Shown: in pieces, positions 54,415 through 63,662 of the stretch
How the letters are laid out: each line of letters opens with the position of its first letter
How positions within the stretch are numbered: the stretch's first letter is position 1
Assembly (NCBI RefSeq): GCF_000799565.1
Contig: NZ_JUHB01000001.1
Coordinates: 682,001-746,000 of the forward strand
Source: Cellulophaga sp. Hel_I_12
GTDB taxonomy: Bacteria > Bacteroidota > Bacteroidia > Flavobacteriales > Flavobacteriaceae
Length of the DNA: 64,000 nucleotides
Reading direction: 5' to 3'
Position numbers and translations under genes: made by a program
The notes under the pieces: generated by a model
The model's input: only the letters and a program-made list of their open reading frames with translations
Database searches by the model: none
What the model was told of the DNA's origin: nothing

Positions 54415-55506
54415 TTACAACCATTTTTTAGATTTAAAATAGAACAGCATCCCGATAAACATTAAGACCATAACAGCCCAAACTATAGGGTAGCCATAGG
54501 TCGATTGTAATTCGGGCATATTTTCAAAATTCATACCATAAACACCTACAATAAAAGTCAACGGAATAAAAATAGAAGCCATGATGGTCAATACTTTCAT
54601 AACCTCGTTCATTTTATTACTCATATTGCTCATGTACATTTCCATTAGACTCATAGACATTTCTCTATAAATTTGAAGGCTTTCATTAATTTCTACACAG
54701 TGATCTAGCACGTCTCGTAAAAATAGCTTGGTATCCGTTGAAATTAATGTACTTTGGGTTTCTACTAAGCGACTTACGATTTCCTTAACAGGTGCAATTT
54801 TTCGACGGATTTTCAGGACTTCTTTTTTTAAATCCTGAATTTTATGGGCTACGTCAGGCGTTGGATTATCATACACCGCATCCTCCAAGGTTTCAATGGT
54901 ATTATTGATATGTTCTAGAATTGAAAAATAATTATCCACCACCGCATCTAAGAGCGCAAAGAACAGGTAATCTGCACCCCTTGTTCTTATGCGTCCAGAT
55001 TTATTCTTAATACGATCTCGAACACTATTAAAAACATCATCTTTTAATTCTTGAAAAACAACTACCGATTTTTCAGTGAGCACCATGGCCAAGTGTTCAC
55101 TTACAATCTCTTGATTTTCATCTAAATAAAGCATGTTAAAAACACCAAAAATATAGGTATCATACTCATCAATTTTTGGACGTTGTTGAATGTTTACGGC
55201 ATCTTCTAAAACCAAAGGATTTAAACCTAGTAATTTTCCAAGATCATCAATATACGCTTCATCACTAATTCCAGCAACGTCTATCCAAGAGGTAAGGTTT
55301 GAGTTTTGTGCCTCTTTAATAGCCTCGAAAGTCTCAGGAAACATAAAATTTATGGAATTTTCATCATAATTAATAATAGTAACCGTGGTTACAGAACCTT
55401 CCCTATTTCCTGTGTAGGTAACGGTGCCTGGAGCCTTATTCATCGTCTGATGCAATTTTGAAGGCCGTTTTAGTCTTTGTTTAAATTTTGGTTTGTACGC
55501 TGCCAT
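54415..55506 (-). CDS. corA: CorA-type Mg2+/Co2+ transporter
   Basis: A pentameric inner-membrane divalent cation channel. The 363-aa protein has a large N-terminal cytoplasmic alpha/beta domain and long stalk helix. Two C-terminal helices are joined by the signature GMNFENMPEL (GMN at about 325-327), followed by a basic KSKKWL end. The motif order and length are normal for CorA. It converges with cysM at a 1-bp gap. Confident. Confidence 0.94.
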   Translation of the reverse strand: MAAYKPKFKQRLKRPSKLHQTMNKAPGTVTYTGNREGSVTTVTIINYDENSINFMFPETFEAIKEAQNSNLTSWIDVAGISDEAYIDDLGKLLGLNPLVLEDAVNIQQRPKIDEYDTYIFGVFNMLYLDENQEIVSEHLAMVLTEKSVVVFQELKDDVFNSVRDRIKNKSGRIRTRGADYLFFALLDAVVDNYFSILEHINNTIETLEDAVYDNPTPDVAHKIQDLKKEVLKIRRKIAPVKEIVSRLVETQSTLISTDTKLFLRDVLDHCVEINESLQIYREMSMSLMEMYMSNMSNKMNEVMKVLTIMASIFIPLTFIVGVYGMNFENMPELQSTYGYPIVWAVMVLMFIGMLFYFKSKKWL

Positions 55507-55570
55507 AAATACTAATAAAATAAAAATTTTGGTTTTTTAAAAGTACTTAAAATATTATACATCAAGTTTT

Positions 55571-56356
55571 CTATTTAAAAGTTACGCCATTTAATAGTAA
55601 GCCCGAACCCGGAGCCACAAATGGCAATTTTACCTCGCTTTCAAGACTCAGCGAATGGGCTACCTCCTCTAGCGTAAGTTCACCTTTACCCACCTGCACT
55701 AAAACACCCATAATCATCCGAATCTGATAGCGCATAAAACCTGCTCCATTAACATGTAAGGCGTAGCTCTTTTTAGGGAAAAAGTTAGCACTTATTAATT
55801 CGTTTGGTTTAAGAACACATGAAGTTATGGTTCTTATAAAATTTGTATTTTCTTGAGGTCTAGCGGTGTATGATTTAAAATTATGTGTTCCTTGAAATAA
55901 ACTAGCAGCTTGTACCATCAAGTCGATAGTTAAATCATCTAAAAAAGTTACTAGGTATGGAGCACAAAAAGGATGGCTTTTTTCTCCATAAGAAAACAAA
56001 TAAATATACTCTTTTTCTTTGGTGTTTTGAATGATATTAAAATGTTCATCCACTTTTGAAATAGTTAATGCTCTGATGTCTGGAGGTAAGTTTATGTTGA
56101 ATTCATGTAAAAAATTTGAAAGGTTTTTTAAGGGTTCTCCATCTAAAAACAATTCAAAAACTGCTTCTAATGCAGATACTTTCGCATCTGTTCTTCCTGC
56201 ACCTAAAACCTTAAATTTTCGTTTAGACAGTACGTATTTAAGCGTCTTGATCAGCATGGACTCAATTGTTTTTTGACCGGGTTGCTTTTGCCACCCACTA
56301 TATCGAAAACCTAAAAACTGAATGGTAATAATGTAGTAATTACGCTGTCGCTGCAT
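55571..56356 (-). CDS. truA: tRNA pseudouridine synthase A
   Basis: TruA converts uridines 38-40 of tRNA anticodon arms to pseudouridine. The catalytic Asp57 lies in GAGRTDAKV (53-61). The start LQFLGFRYSGWQKQPG-like segment (about 12-27) is typical, as is MRYQIRMIMGVLVQVGKG late in the protein. The 261-aa length is usual. It lies upstream of corA on the same strand, 64 bp apart. Confident. Confidence 0.93.
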   Translation of the reverse strand: MQRQRNYYIITIQFLGFRYSGWQKQPGQKTIESMLIKTLKYVLSKRKFKVLGAGRTDAKVSALEAVFELFLDGEPLKNLSNFLHEFNINLPPDIRALTISKVDEHFNIIQNTKEKEYIYLFSYGEKSHPFCAPYLVTFLDDLTIDLMVQAASLFQGTHNFKSYTARPQENTNFIRTITSCVLKPNELISANFFPKKSYALHVNGAGFMRYQIRMIMGVLVQVGKGELTLEEVAHSLSLESEVKLPFVAPGSGLLLNGVTFK

Positions 56357-56544
56357 TGAAAAACTTCTTAATAGACAAAAGTACTATTTCTTTAAAAATT
56401 AGGACAGTAATTTGTTATTCAAAAAAATTGATATTTTGTTAAACCAAATAAATTATTTAATCCAATTAGTTTTTTGTTTTTAGCTATGTAGACTTTTAGT
56501 ATATTAGATTCTAGTTATTATCTAAAATCAATAAACGCTGAGCT

Positions 56545-57189
56545 ATGAAAAATACAGTATTCTTAGGCATTTCAATGTTACTTTTAGGTCATTTTTTAAA
56601 TGCTCAAGATTTTTCTTATCCAAAAGGCGTATATATGTCTTTTGAAGAAATTTTACAAAAAAAACCCTCTAATTTAGCGAGCCTAGAAATTATTAAAAGA
56701 AGTAATACTGATATAAAAATGAGTGGCGGAAATGATTACAAACTAAGGTCAAACGATAAATTGATTACCAATAAAGATATCAGAAAAGATTTTTGGGGAT
56801 ATTCCAAAGGCGACACCTTATTCATTAATTGTTTTCAATATGAAATACAACAAGGGTATACACCCCTGCTAAGTGATGGTAAATATTTGGTAGTAACGGC
56901 GGGCTTATCCTCCAATCCTGATATGCAAGAATACCAACTCCAGAATAAAAAACTATTAGGTGCTTCTTTTGGCCCTGTAGTAGGTGGAATTCAGGGCGCA
57001 AAACTTGCTATGCTTCGCTTTATATACCTGATTGACAAAGAAACAAAATCAGTTAAAACTGTTTCTCCCGATTATTTAAAAGCTCTCTTGGTTAGAGAAC
57101 AAGACCTCTTAGCCGCTTACCAAAAAGAAGAAGAGCCTGAAAACCCAGGTATCATCATGAAATACTTGTTACTTAATAATAAAAATTAA
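56545..57189 (+). CDS. Secreted protein, possibly DUF6563-like
   Basis: A 214-aa protein with a signal peptide (about 1-20, ending LNAQ). The mature part begins DFSYPKGVYMSFEEILQKKPS and contains a W-G-Y (about 92-94) and Y-x-P-L-L-S-D-G-K-Y (about 115-124). It ends in a hydrophobic GPVVGGIQGAKLAMLRF stretch (about 144-160) and a short acidic tail. The layout resembles flavobacterial DUF6563 proteins in my memory; this is tentative. The function is unknown. Monocistronic. Confidence 0.7.
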   Translation: MKNTVFLGISMLLLGHFLNAQDFSYPKGVYMSFEEILQKKPSNLASLEIIKRSNTDIKMSGGNDYKLRSNDKLITNKDIRKDFWGYSKGDTLFINCFQYEIQQGYTPLLSDGKYLVVTAGLSSNPDMQEYQLQNKKLLGASFGPVVGGIQGAKLAMLRFIYLIDKETKSVKTVSPDYLKALLVREQDLLAAYQKEEEPENPGIIMKYLLLNNKN

Positions 57190-57367
57190 TTACTTCCTAT
57201 TCAATAAAAATAGAGTTAAAATTACTAGAAACAACCTTACTTATTTTCCAGTAGACCTTAATTCACTTCTAATTTAATCTTCGAACCTTGGATTTTCCAT
57301 TGTCAATTTACCATGGACAATTTTTAGGTATCTACTTTCAATTTCTAATTTTCCATTTAATGCTTAT

Positions 57368-58759
57368 TTAAAACCCATCATCCGTAATCTCCACTTGCTT
57401 TACGTCTCCGTATTTTTTAGCCAACTCCCCTATCTCAGAAGCTTTACCTACGAGTACAAACTGAAAATTATCTTTTGGAAAATAGGTTGCAATCAGTTCT
57501 TTAGATTTTGCTAAACTTAATTCGTCTACCTGCTTGGTAAAGGTGTTGATGTAATTTTCATCAAAATTATACACAAACATATCGGTCAATAAGCTGGCTA
57601 AAGCACTATTCGTTTCATAATCTGGTGGAAACTGACCCTTTACATAGTTCTTTGCAGAACTCAATATGGCTTCATCTAAACCTTTGGTATGAAGTCGACT
57701 ATAAGTTTCTAAAGCTAAATCTATAGCTTGTTCTGTAGTTTCATTAGCGGTAAACGTACTTATCACAAAACTGCCACCCACTTTATAAGGATTAAAGCTA
57801 CTTCGTGCGCCATAAGTTAATCCAGAATTTACACGTAATTCGTCATTTAACCACGAGGTAAAGCGACCACCAAGTATGGTATTGATTACTCGAATACCCA
57901 CAAAATCTGGATTATTTCTAGCAATCCCTGTACCTCCAATGTAAAATGTAGTTTCCGATGCGTCATTTTTATTCACCAATAAAACTCTGGGTTTTTCTAC
58001 CGAGGGAAATGCATCTAAATTTACTTTAGGAACTTCATTTCCTTTCCAAGCACCAAAAAGGCCTTCTAGTTGTGCCTTCATAGTTTTAGTGTTAAAATCG
58101 CCTACCACTGCAATGGCTGAAGCCGAGGGAACAAAGTGATTTTTATGAAAATCTACAATGGCCTTCTCCGATATTTTTTGAATAGCATTTTTAGTTCCCA
58201 CTTCTGCATTTCCATAAGGGTGGTCGCCAAAAACAAATTGATTGTAATAGCTGCCAATGACAGAACGTGGACTTTCTTTCATTTGATCCATTTCTACTAA
58301 TCTACGACTTAGCATTTTATCAATTTCATCTTTTGGAAAAGTAGGATTTAATACCACATCTTTTATAATAGCTAAAATTTGTTGTTGGTCTTTCTTTAAA
58401 AAGGAAGATGCTATAAAAGCGTTCTCTTTCCCTGCACCAGCACGTATAGAAGCACCTACAAATTCAGTGTTTTCTTCGATGGCACTTTTTGTGTAATTTT
58501 TACTTCCCAATAACATGGCATCAGCCGTAATGCTAGCCAAACCACCTTGATCTTTACTATCGTAAATAGCACCTGCAGGAAACACAGCTCGAAACTGTAT
58601 TAAAGGAACTTCGTGCTGCTCCATTAAGTAAATGGTAAGTCCGTTTTTTAACTGAAACTTCGTGTAGTCTGGTAATTTAAAAGCATCTTGTGCGAAAATA
58701 GGAGCCACCAAGAGTACTGTAATCCCTATAAATATTAGCTTTTTTATAAATTGATTCAT
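57368..58759 (-). CDS. M16-family peptidase, catalytically degenerate partner
   Basis: A secreted M16 (insulinase-like) protein of 463 aa. The start at 58759 gives a signal peptide, MNQFIKKLIFIGITVLLVA, ending IFAQ. A longer reading from 58882 would overlap the upstream gene by 104 bp and is not supported. Where M16 peptidases carry H-x-x-E-H this one has LASITADAML (about 70-79), so the zinc site is lost. M16B peptidases often work as an active/inactive pair, and the active copy lies 19 bp upstream. The Y-G-A-R-S-S-F and GGRFTSWL segments of the substrate cleft remain. Confidence 0.9.
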   Translation of the reverse strand: MNQFIKKLIFIGITVLLVAPIFAQDAFKLPDYTKFQLKNGLTIYLMEQHEVPLIQFRAVFPAGAIYDSKDQGGLASITADAMLLGSKNYTKSAIEENTEFVGASIRAGAGKENAFIASSFLKKDQQQILAIIKDVVLNPTFPKDEIDKMLSRRLVEMDQMKESPRSVIGSYYNQFVFGDHPYGNAEVGTKNAIQKISEKAIVDFHKNHFVPSASAIAVVGDFNTKTMKAQLEGLFGAWKGNEVPKVNLDAFPSVEKPRVLLVNKNDASETTFYIGGTGIARNNPDFVGIRVINTILGGRFTSWLNDELRVNSGLTYGARSSFNPYKVGGSFVISTFTANETTEQAIDLALETYSRLHTKGLDEAILSSAKNYVKGQFPPDYETNSALASLLTDMFVYNFDENYINTFTKQVDELSLAKSKELIATYFPKDNFQFVLVGKASEIGELAKKYGDVKQVEITDDGF

Positions 58760-58778
58760 GGTATATCTGATTATATGA

Positions 58779-60113
58779 TTATTTTGAGTCGGTTGAAATT
58801 TCGAGTTCGTTATTTTGTAACACACCAACGGTTCTATTGTTTTTGGTAAAATAGATTTTAGCAACACGTTTAATATCTTCAACCGTTACTTTTTCATAGG
58901 CATCTGGAGCTGTATACATTTTTTTATAATCTCCGAAATACAACTCATAGGTACCTAGGGTATTGCTTTTGCCATCAATAGTTTCCAGCGTTTGATAAAA
59001 TTCCATCAATTTTTGATTTTTTACTTTTTGAAGTTCTTTCGCTGTAATGCCGTTTTCCATAACATCGTCTAAAACACTTAGCATACCAGCCTCTAGTTGA
59101 CTCGCATTTACATCTTGACTGGCAACGCCATAGATATAAAATAAATTAGGATCAAAACTTTCAGGCATATAACTGAATACAGAGGTTGCTAATTGATTTT
59201 CATCCACAAGGTAACTATACAGCTTACTACTTTTTCCATTGCTTAAAATAGAATTTAATACATCTAAAGCATAATAATCTGGGTGTTTGGTCTCTGGAAC
59301 ATGGTAGGCTAGTAATACATTAGGTGTACTCACTGGCTTATGTACCATGACTCTTTTTTCACCCCGTTGCTCAGGTTCTACGGTATGTACTTTTCTAGGG
59401 GTTGCTTTTGAGCTTATCGGCTCAAAGTACTGCTTCGCCAGTTTTTTAACACCTTCGAGTGTCACATCACCTGAAATGACGACCACCGCATTATTTGGCG
59501 CATAATAGGTATCAAAATAGGTTTGTAAATCTTCAATAGTCCAATTTTTAATGTCAGATTCATACCCAATAACCGACCAGCGATAAGGGTGTGCAAAAAA
59601 GGCAGTAGCTTTTACTTCCTCACTTAAATTTCTAAAATTTGAGTTCTCTAATCCAGTACTGCGCTCGCTGAGTACTACGCCTCTTTCACTTTCAACCATT
59701 TTTGGATCTAGGGCTAAATTTCCAATACGGTCAGCTTCTAAATCAAAAATAGTTTCTAGTGATGAAGATGGAAACCAATCCGTGTACACCGTGACATTTT
59801 CCGTAGTATAGGCATTATTACTACCTCCAGAAGCTTCCATTGTTCTATCGAACAATTTAGGTCCATATTTTTTAGATCCATTAAACATCATGTGTTCAAA
59901 AAAGTGAGAAAGTCCCGTAATTCCAGGGTATTCGTTTCTAGAACCTACTTTCCAAAATAGGTACATATTGGCGTTAGGAATGCTGTGGTCTTCTAAAACC
60001 ATGACCTTCATTCCGTTTGCCAGTGTAAAACTTTTCACATCTTCTGCTTTACTTTGTGCATTTAATAACACTATACATTGAATGGCAAGTATTGTAAATA
60101 CTAATTTTTTCAT
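58779..60113 (-). CDS. M16-family zinc peptidase, active subunit
   Basis: A 444-aa secreted peptidase. The signal peptide is about 1-20. The inverted zinc motif is His70-x-x-Glu73-His74 in GLSHFFEHMMF, and the distal Glu is in ESERGVVLSE (about 143-152). Two M16 half-domains follow. It pairs with the degenerate M16 gene 19 bp downstream, which should be its non-catalytic partner in a clamshell dimer. TACCTTTA (minus strand, 60144-60137) is a candidate -7 box 24 bp upstream of the ATG. Confidence 0.92.
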   Translation of the reverse strand: MKKLVFTILAIQCIVLLNAQSKAEDVKSFTLANGMKVMVLEDHSIPNANMYLFWKVGSRNEYPGITGLSHFFEHMMFNGSKKYGPKLFDRTMEASGGSNNAYTTENVTVYTDWFPSSSLETIFDLEADRIGNLALDPKMVESERGVVLSERSTGLENSNFRNLSEEVKATAFFAHPYRWSVIGYESDIKNWTIEDLQTYFDTYYAPNNAVVVISGDVTLEGVKKLAKQYFEPISSKATPRKVHTVEPEQRGEKRVMVHKPVSTPNVLLAYHVPETKHPDYYALDVLNSILSNGKSSKLYSYLVDENQLATSVFSYMPESFDPNLFYIYGVASQDVNASQLEAGMLSVLDDVMENGITAKELQKVKNQKLMEFYQTLETIDGKSNTLGTYELYFGDYKKMYTAPDAYEKVTVEDIKRVAKIYFTKNNRTVGVLQNNELEISTDSK

Positions 60114-60311
60114 TTTTAAATCTATTTAGTTTAAAATAAAGGTAAGAATATGATGTAAAACAAGAACTAAAATCTACAAAAAATGATGAAAAAATAATGA
60201 TAGTGTAGTTCATAGGTTTTTTCACCACAACTTTAGGACACTTCTCAACATTGCGTGTATTTTAACGATTTGTTTCAAATAAATAAAATCATGTGTCGTT
60301 TTTAATTTCGA

Positions 60312-60824
60312 ATGGTCCCCCATGGCCTTGAAACCTACTTTATGCATTTATTATTACGCCTTTTTCCCCTAAAGATGCTACTTTTAATATCAGCAGTATT
60401 ACTGCTGGTATTAAATGTATTTAGTTTTTACAGCTTATTTGTAAACACCTTTTCTTTTTCCAAATTTCAGAATTATATTTTTCCGTTCTTAACTAGTGTA
60501 CATTTTATGTATTTGTATCTGCTTTGGAAAAAAAATAGAAATTCAGAAACTTCTGATGTCTCCTTAAGAAACATAGAGTATGTACTCTATTTTATGTATA
60601 TGATTTACATTTTTAAATTTGCAGAGTATGTGTATCGCTTTTTAAAATTTACTGATTATACCGACGAAATTATGCCTGAAAATTTTATTTGGATGGGTAC
60701 TTTTTTAATTATCATGCATTGTCTTTTATTGATTGTAACACCTTTAACCTTTATTTCTAGAAAAAAAATTATCGGAAAATATAATTTTGATGAATTACAT
60801 GATCATTTGGATTCATGGAAATAA
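60312..60824 (+). CDS. Four-helix membrane protein, unknown
   Basis: A 170-aa integral membrane protein with about four hydrophobic helices (about 18-43, 53-70, 89-112 and 133-156) and a charged cytoplasmic end (KYNFDELHDHLDSWK). No domain is recognised. Starts at 60312 or in-frame ATG 60342 are both possible; the first is used. A hairpin terminator overlaps its stop codon. It is divergent from the M16 pair and convergent with the AAA+ gene. Confidence 0.65.
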   Translation: MVPHGLETYFMHLLLRLFPLKMLLLISAVLLLVLNVFSFYSLFVNTFSFSKFQNYIFPFLTSVHFMYLYLLWKKNRNSETSDVSLRNIEYVLYFMYMIYIFKFAEYVYRFLKFTDYTDEIMPENFIWMGTFLIIMHCLLLIVTPLTFISRKKIIGKYNFDELHDHLDSWK

Positions 60825-60860
60825 AAAAATCCCAATGAATACAAATCATTAGGATTTTTT
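60824..60860. terminator. Bidirectional terminator after the four-helix protein gene
   Basis: AAAAATCC-AATGA pairs with TCATT-GGATTTTT with one mismatch and a 7-nt loop. It lies between convergent genes. Confidence 0.8.
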
Positions 60861-60880
60861 AAACTTATTTTAGAAGCCTA

Positions 60881-62350
60881 TCATAAATCACTTAAGAAAC
60901 TACTATACAAGTCTTTAAATTGAAAACCTTCTTCAAAACGATGTTTATTAAGTTTTTTGTGGGCAACTAAACCCCATAATAACAACTCCTTTAAAAAGTA
61001 AATATCCTCTTTAGGGTAATCAGGTTGATGGTCTTTTATCAATTGATTTAAAGCGGGAATTTCTTCTAAAGCACGTTTGTATTCTTCATCCGTATAATCG
61101 TCTAATAGTTCAAAACCTTCTCCTTGAAAAAACCAATGCAGTAATTCGTCATAAATAGTATCTTCTCCTTTTTTCTCTAACTTATTAATTTTAGGAAAGA
61201 AGTTTTCGAATACTGTTTTTACGGCGTCATCAATCAATATTTCTGCTACACCATCAGCACCTTCTTGCTCACCCTCATAGACCAATTCTATTTTGCCGGT
61301 AATGGAAGGAATAATTCCTAGAAAATCACTCAAACGCAGGGTTGTTTTTTCGGCTCCATTTAATAAGGCCCTACGCTCTGCGGTGCTCAATAAATTTTCG
61401 AAAGCGGTAATACTAGTTCTAGCACTTACCCCACTTTTAGCATCCACATATTCACTTTCGCGAGCTTCAAAACTAATTTGTTCCAGTAAATCTTTAGCTA
61501 CATCTGGCACGTATACCGCATCGGTCTGTCTTAAGTCTAACTTTGACTCTTGCTCCGTTATTTTACGAGCAGTAGCAATATCGTCAGGATAATGTGTTAA
61601 AATCTGAGAACCAATCCTATCTTTTAGGGGTGTTACAATACTTCCTCTGTTGGTATAATCTTCTGGGTTGGCCGTAAATACAAACTGAATATCTAAAGGC
61701 AAACGCAGTTTAAAACCACGAATTTGAATATCGCCTTCTTGTAAAATATTGAATAAGGAAACCTGAATTCTAGCCTGTAAATCGGGTAACTCATTTATAA
61801 CAAAAATACAACGGTTTGCTCTTGGTATCATTCCAAAATGTATAACACGATCATCGGCATAGGATAGTTTTAGGTTTGCTGCTTTAATTGGGTCTACGTC
61901 ACCTATTAAATCTGCAACGGTAACATCTGGCGTTGCTAGTTTTTCTGAAAAACGCTCATCACGATGTAACCAGGTAATTGGCGTGGCATCACCCTTTTCT
62001 TTGATGAGTTCTATGGCATAGCGAGACATTGGTGCTAAAGGATCATCATTAATCTCTGATGCCGCAACAACTGGAATGTATTCATCTAACAAATTAACCA
62101 TGAGTCGAGCTAATCTTGTTTTCGCTTGCCCTCTTAAACCTAATAAATTAATATTATGACGCGACAAAATAGCCCTTTCTAACTCTGGAATTACGGAATT
62201 TTCATACCCCCAAACGCCTTTAAAAGTTTCTTCGCCATTGATAATTTTTTCTCTCAGATTATCTCTAAGCTCATCTTTTATATTTTTACTTTGATACCCT
62301 GCTTTTTTTAATTCTCCTAGTGTACTAATTTCTTTAAAATTCAATTTCAT
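60881..62350 (-). CDS. MoxR/magnesium-chelatase-like AAA+ ATPase
   Basis: A 489-aa AAA+ protein. Walker A is GLRGQAKT (71-78). The Walker B region is CIFVINELPDL (about 187-197), with Glu but no preceding Asp. Sensor-1 FTANPEDY is at about 231-238 and the arginine region ...TPLKDRIGSQ at about 246-255. The C-terminal ~150 residues form helical parts. It resembles the BchI/MoxR clade, whose members work with a VWA-domain partner to load metals or remodel proteins. Just such a VWA gene lies 79 bp upstream. The client is unknown. Confidence 0.87.
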   Translation of the reverse strand: MKLNFKEISTLGELKKAGYQSKNIKDELRDNLREKIINGEETFKGVWGYENSVIPELERAILSRHNINLLGLRGQAKTRLARLMVNLLDEYIPVVAASEINDDPLAPMSRYAIELIKEKGDATPITWLHRDERFSEKLATPDVTVADLIGDVDPIKAANLKLSYADDRVIHFGMIPRANRCIFVINELPDLQARIQVSLFNILQEGDIQIRGFKLRLPLDIQFVFTANPEDYTNRGSIVTPLKDRIGSQILTHYPDDIATARKITEQESKLDLRQTDAVYVPDVAKDLLEQISFEARESEYVDAKSGVSARTSITAFENLLSTAERRALLNGAEKTTLRLSDFLGIIPSITGKIELVYEGEQEGADGVAEILIDDAVKTVFENFFPKINKLEKKGEDTIYDELLHWFFQGEGFELLDDYTDEEYKRALEEIPALNQLIKDHQPDYPKEDIYFLKELLLWGLVAHKKLNKHRFEEGFQFKDLYSSFLSDL

Positions 62351-62375
62351 TTTTTTTGTTTGTTGTTTGTTATCT

Positions 62376-62423
62376 GTTGTCGGCTTTTTGATTCCTATCC
62401 ATTAAAAACAAAGCCCTGACAAC
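62376..62423. other. Intergenic hairpin between the VWA and AAA+ genes
   Basis: GTTGTCGGCTTT (62376-62387) pairs with AAAGCC-CT-GACAAC (62410-62423) with a 2-nt bulge and a 22-nt loop. It lies inside what looks like a two-gene transcript, so it may protect or process the mRNA, or partly terminate it. Confidence 0.55.
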
Positions 62424-62429
62424 AACTTT

Positions 62430-63584
62430 TTATTTTAGTTTCTTCTTCCTATTTGCTTCGTAATCCTCAAAAATCATTTCTCCCAATCCTTTTAAACCCG
62501 TAAAAAAAGCTTTGCCCTTATTGGCTTCGGTAAAATGTCGTATAAACTGTATTAAATAAGGGTCTTGGGCAATCATAAAGGTAGTAATGGGAATATGAAG
62601 CTTTCTTGCTTGACGCGCCATGTTGTAGCACTTTTCAACAATATAATCATCCAATCCAACACTATTTTTATAATAGGTACCGTCTGGCATTCGAAGGCAA
62701 CTAGGTTTACCATCCGTAATCATGAAAATTTGCTTGTTGGTATTTCTTTTACGCCTAAGCATATCCATCGCTAATTGCAAACCGGCAACGGTGTTGGTAT
62801 GATAAGGCCCAACTTTCAGATAAGGTAAATCCTTTATAGGAATGGGCCAGGCGTCATTTCCAAAGACCAGAATATCTAAAGTATCTTTGGGATATCTTGT
62901 TGTGATTAACTCAGCAAGAGCCATGGCTACTTTTTTTGCAGGTGTTATCCTATCTTCACCATATAAAATCATACTATGACTAATATCAATCATTAGAATA
63001 GTACTCATTTGGGCTTTATAGTGCGTGTCTTCTACAACCAAGTCGTTCTCAGAAAGTGAAAAATCGCCAATGCCATTATTAATTTGAGCATTTTTGAGAC
63101 TTTCAGTCATAGAAATATGGTCTAAACCATCCCCGTATCGATATTCACGCAGTTCTCCTGTATGCTCATCGCCTTGTCCAGATTTCCCTGTTTTATGATT
63201 CCCAGCTCCGTTGCGTTTTAATTTACCGAAAATCTGTTCTAGAGCACGTTGGCGTATCAAGCGTTCCATTTTTGCTGTTATGGATAGGTTGCCTGAACCA
63301 TCACCGTTCTCCGCTCCTTCTTTTCCAGTATTAGGATCATCTTTAAATTCTTCACGCAGGTAACCCCTTGCTTTTAAATCTTCGATAAAATCATCAATTG
63401 TATAATTTTCATCCGTCAGTTCATACTCCTTATCTAACTCCCGTAACCAGTCAAGCGCTTCATCTACGTCACCAGAGGTGTGCGTAATAAGTTCTTGAAA
63501 AATATCAAAAAGTTTTTCAAAGGGGGTTAGATCCGGAGCTTCATAGGTTTGAAACCGGAATCCTTTTCTTATATTCATAGCCAT
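62430..63584 (-). CDS. VWA-domain protein paired with the AAA+ ATPase
   Basis: A 384-aa protein with an acidic helical N-terminus (about 20-90), a Gly/Lys linker, and a von Willebrand A domain (about 190-370). The MIDAS motif is Asp200-x-Ser202-x-Ser204 (DISHS), with a Thr and Asp further on (TDGKPS). BchD and similar CoxE-like partners of MoxR ATPases have this layout. Together the pair probably forms a metal-dependent chaperone machine acting on an unknown protein. Starts at 63584 or the third codon ATG are possible. Confidence 0.88.
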   Translation of the reverse strand: MAMNIRKGFRFQTYEAPDLTPFEKLFDIFQELITHTSGDVDEALDWLRELDKEYELTDENYTIDDFIEDLKARGYLREEFKDDPNTGKEGAENGDGSGNLSITAKMERLIRQRALEQIFGKLKRNGAGNHKTGKSGQGDEHTGELREYRYGDGLDHISMTESLKNAQINNGIGDFSLSENDLVVEDTHYKAQMSTILMIDISHSMILYGEDRITPAKKVAMALAELITTRYPKDTLDILVFGNDAWPIPIKDLPYLKVGPYHTNTVAGLQLAMDMLRRKRNTNKQIFMITDGKPSCLRMPDGTYYKNSVGLDDYIVEKCYNMARQARKLHIPITTFMIAQDPYLIQFIRHFTEANKGKAFFTGLKGLGEMIFEDYEANRKKKLK

Positions 63585-63662
63585 AGTATAAAAATACGAT
63601 AATTAGAAAAAGAAAGCATCCTGATTTACGAAATCTTAACGCTTTATTATAACTTTAGTGGT

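Noticed and set aside
58760..58882. 41-codon N-terminal extension of the degenerate M16 gene
   Set aside because: It overlaps the upstream M16 gene by 104 bp, while ATG 58759 begins a good signal peptide.
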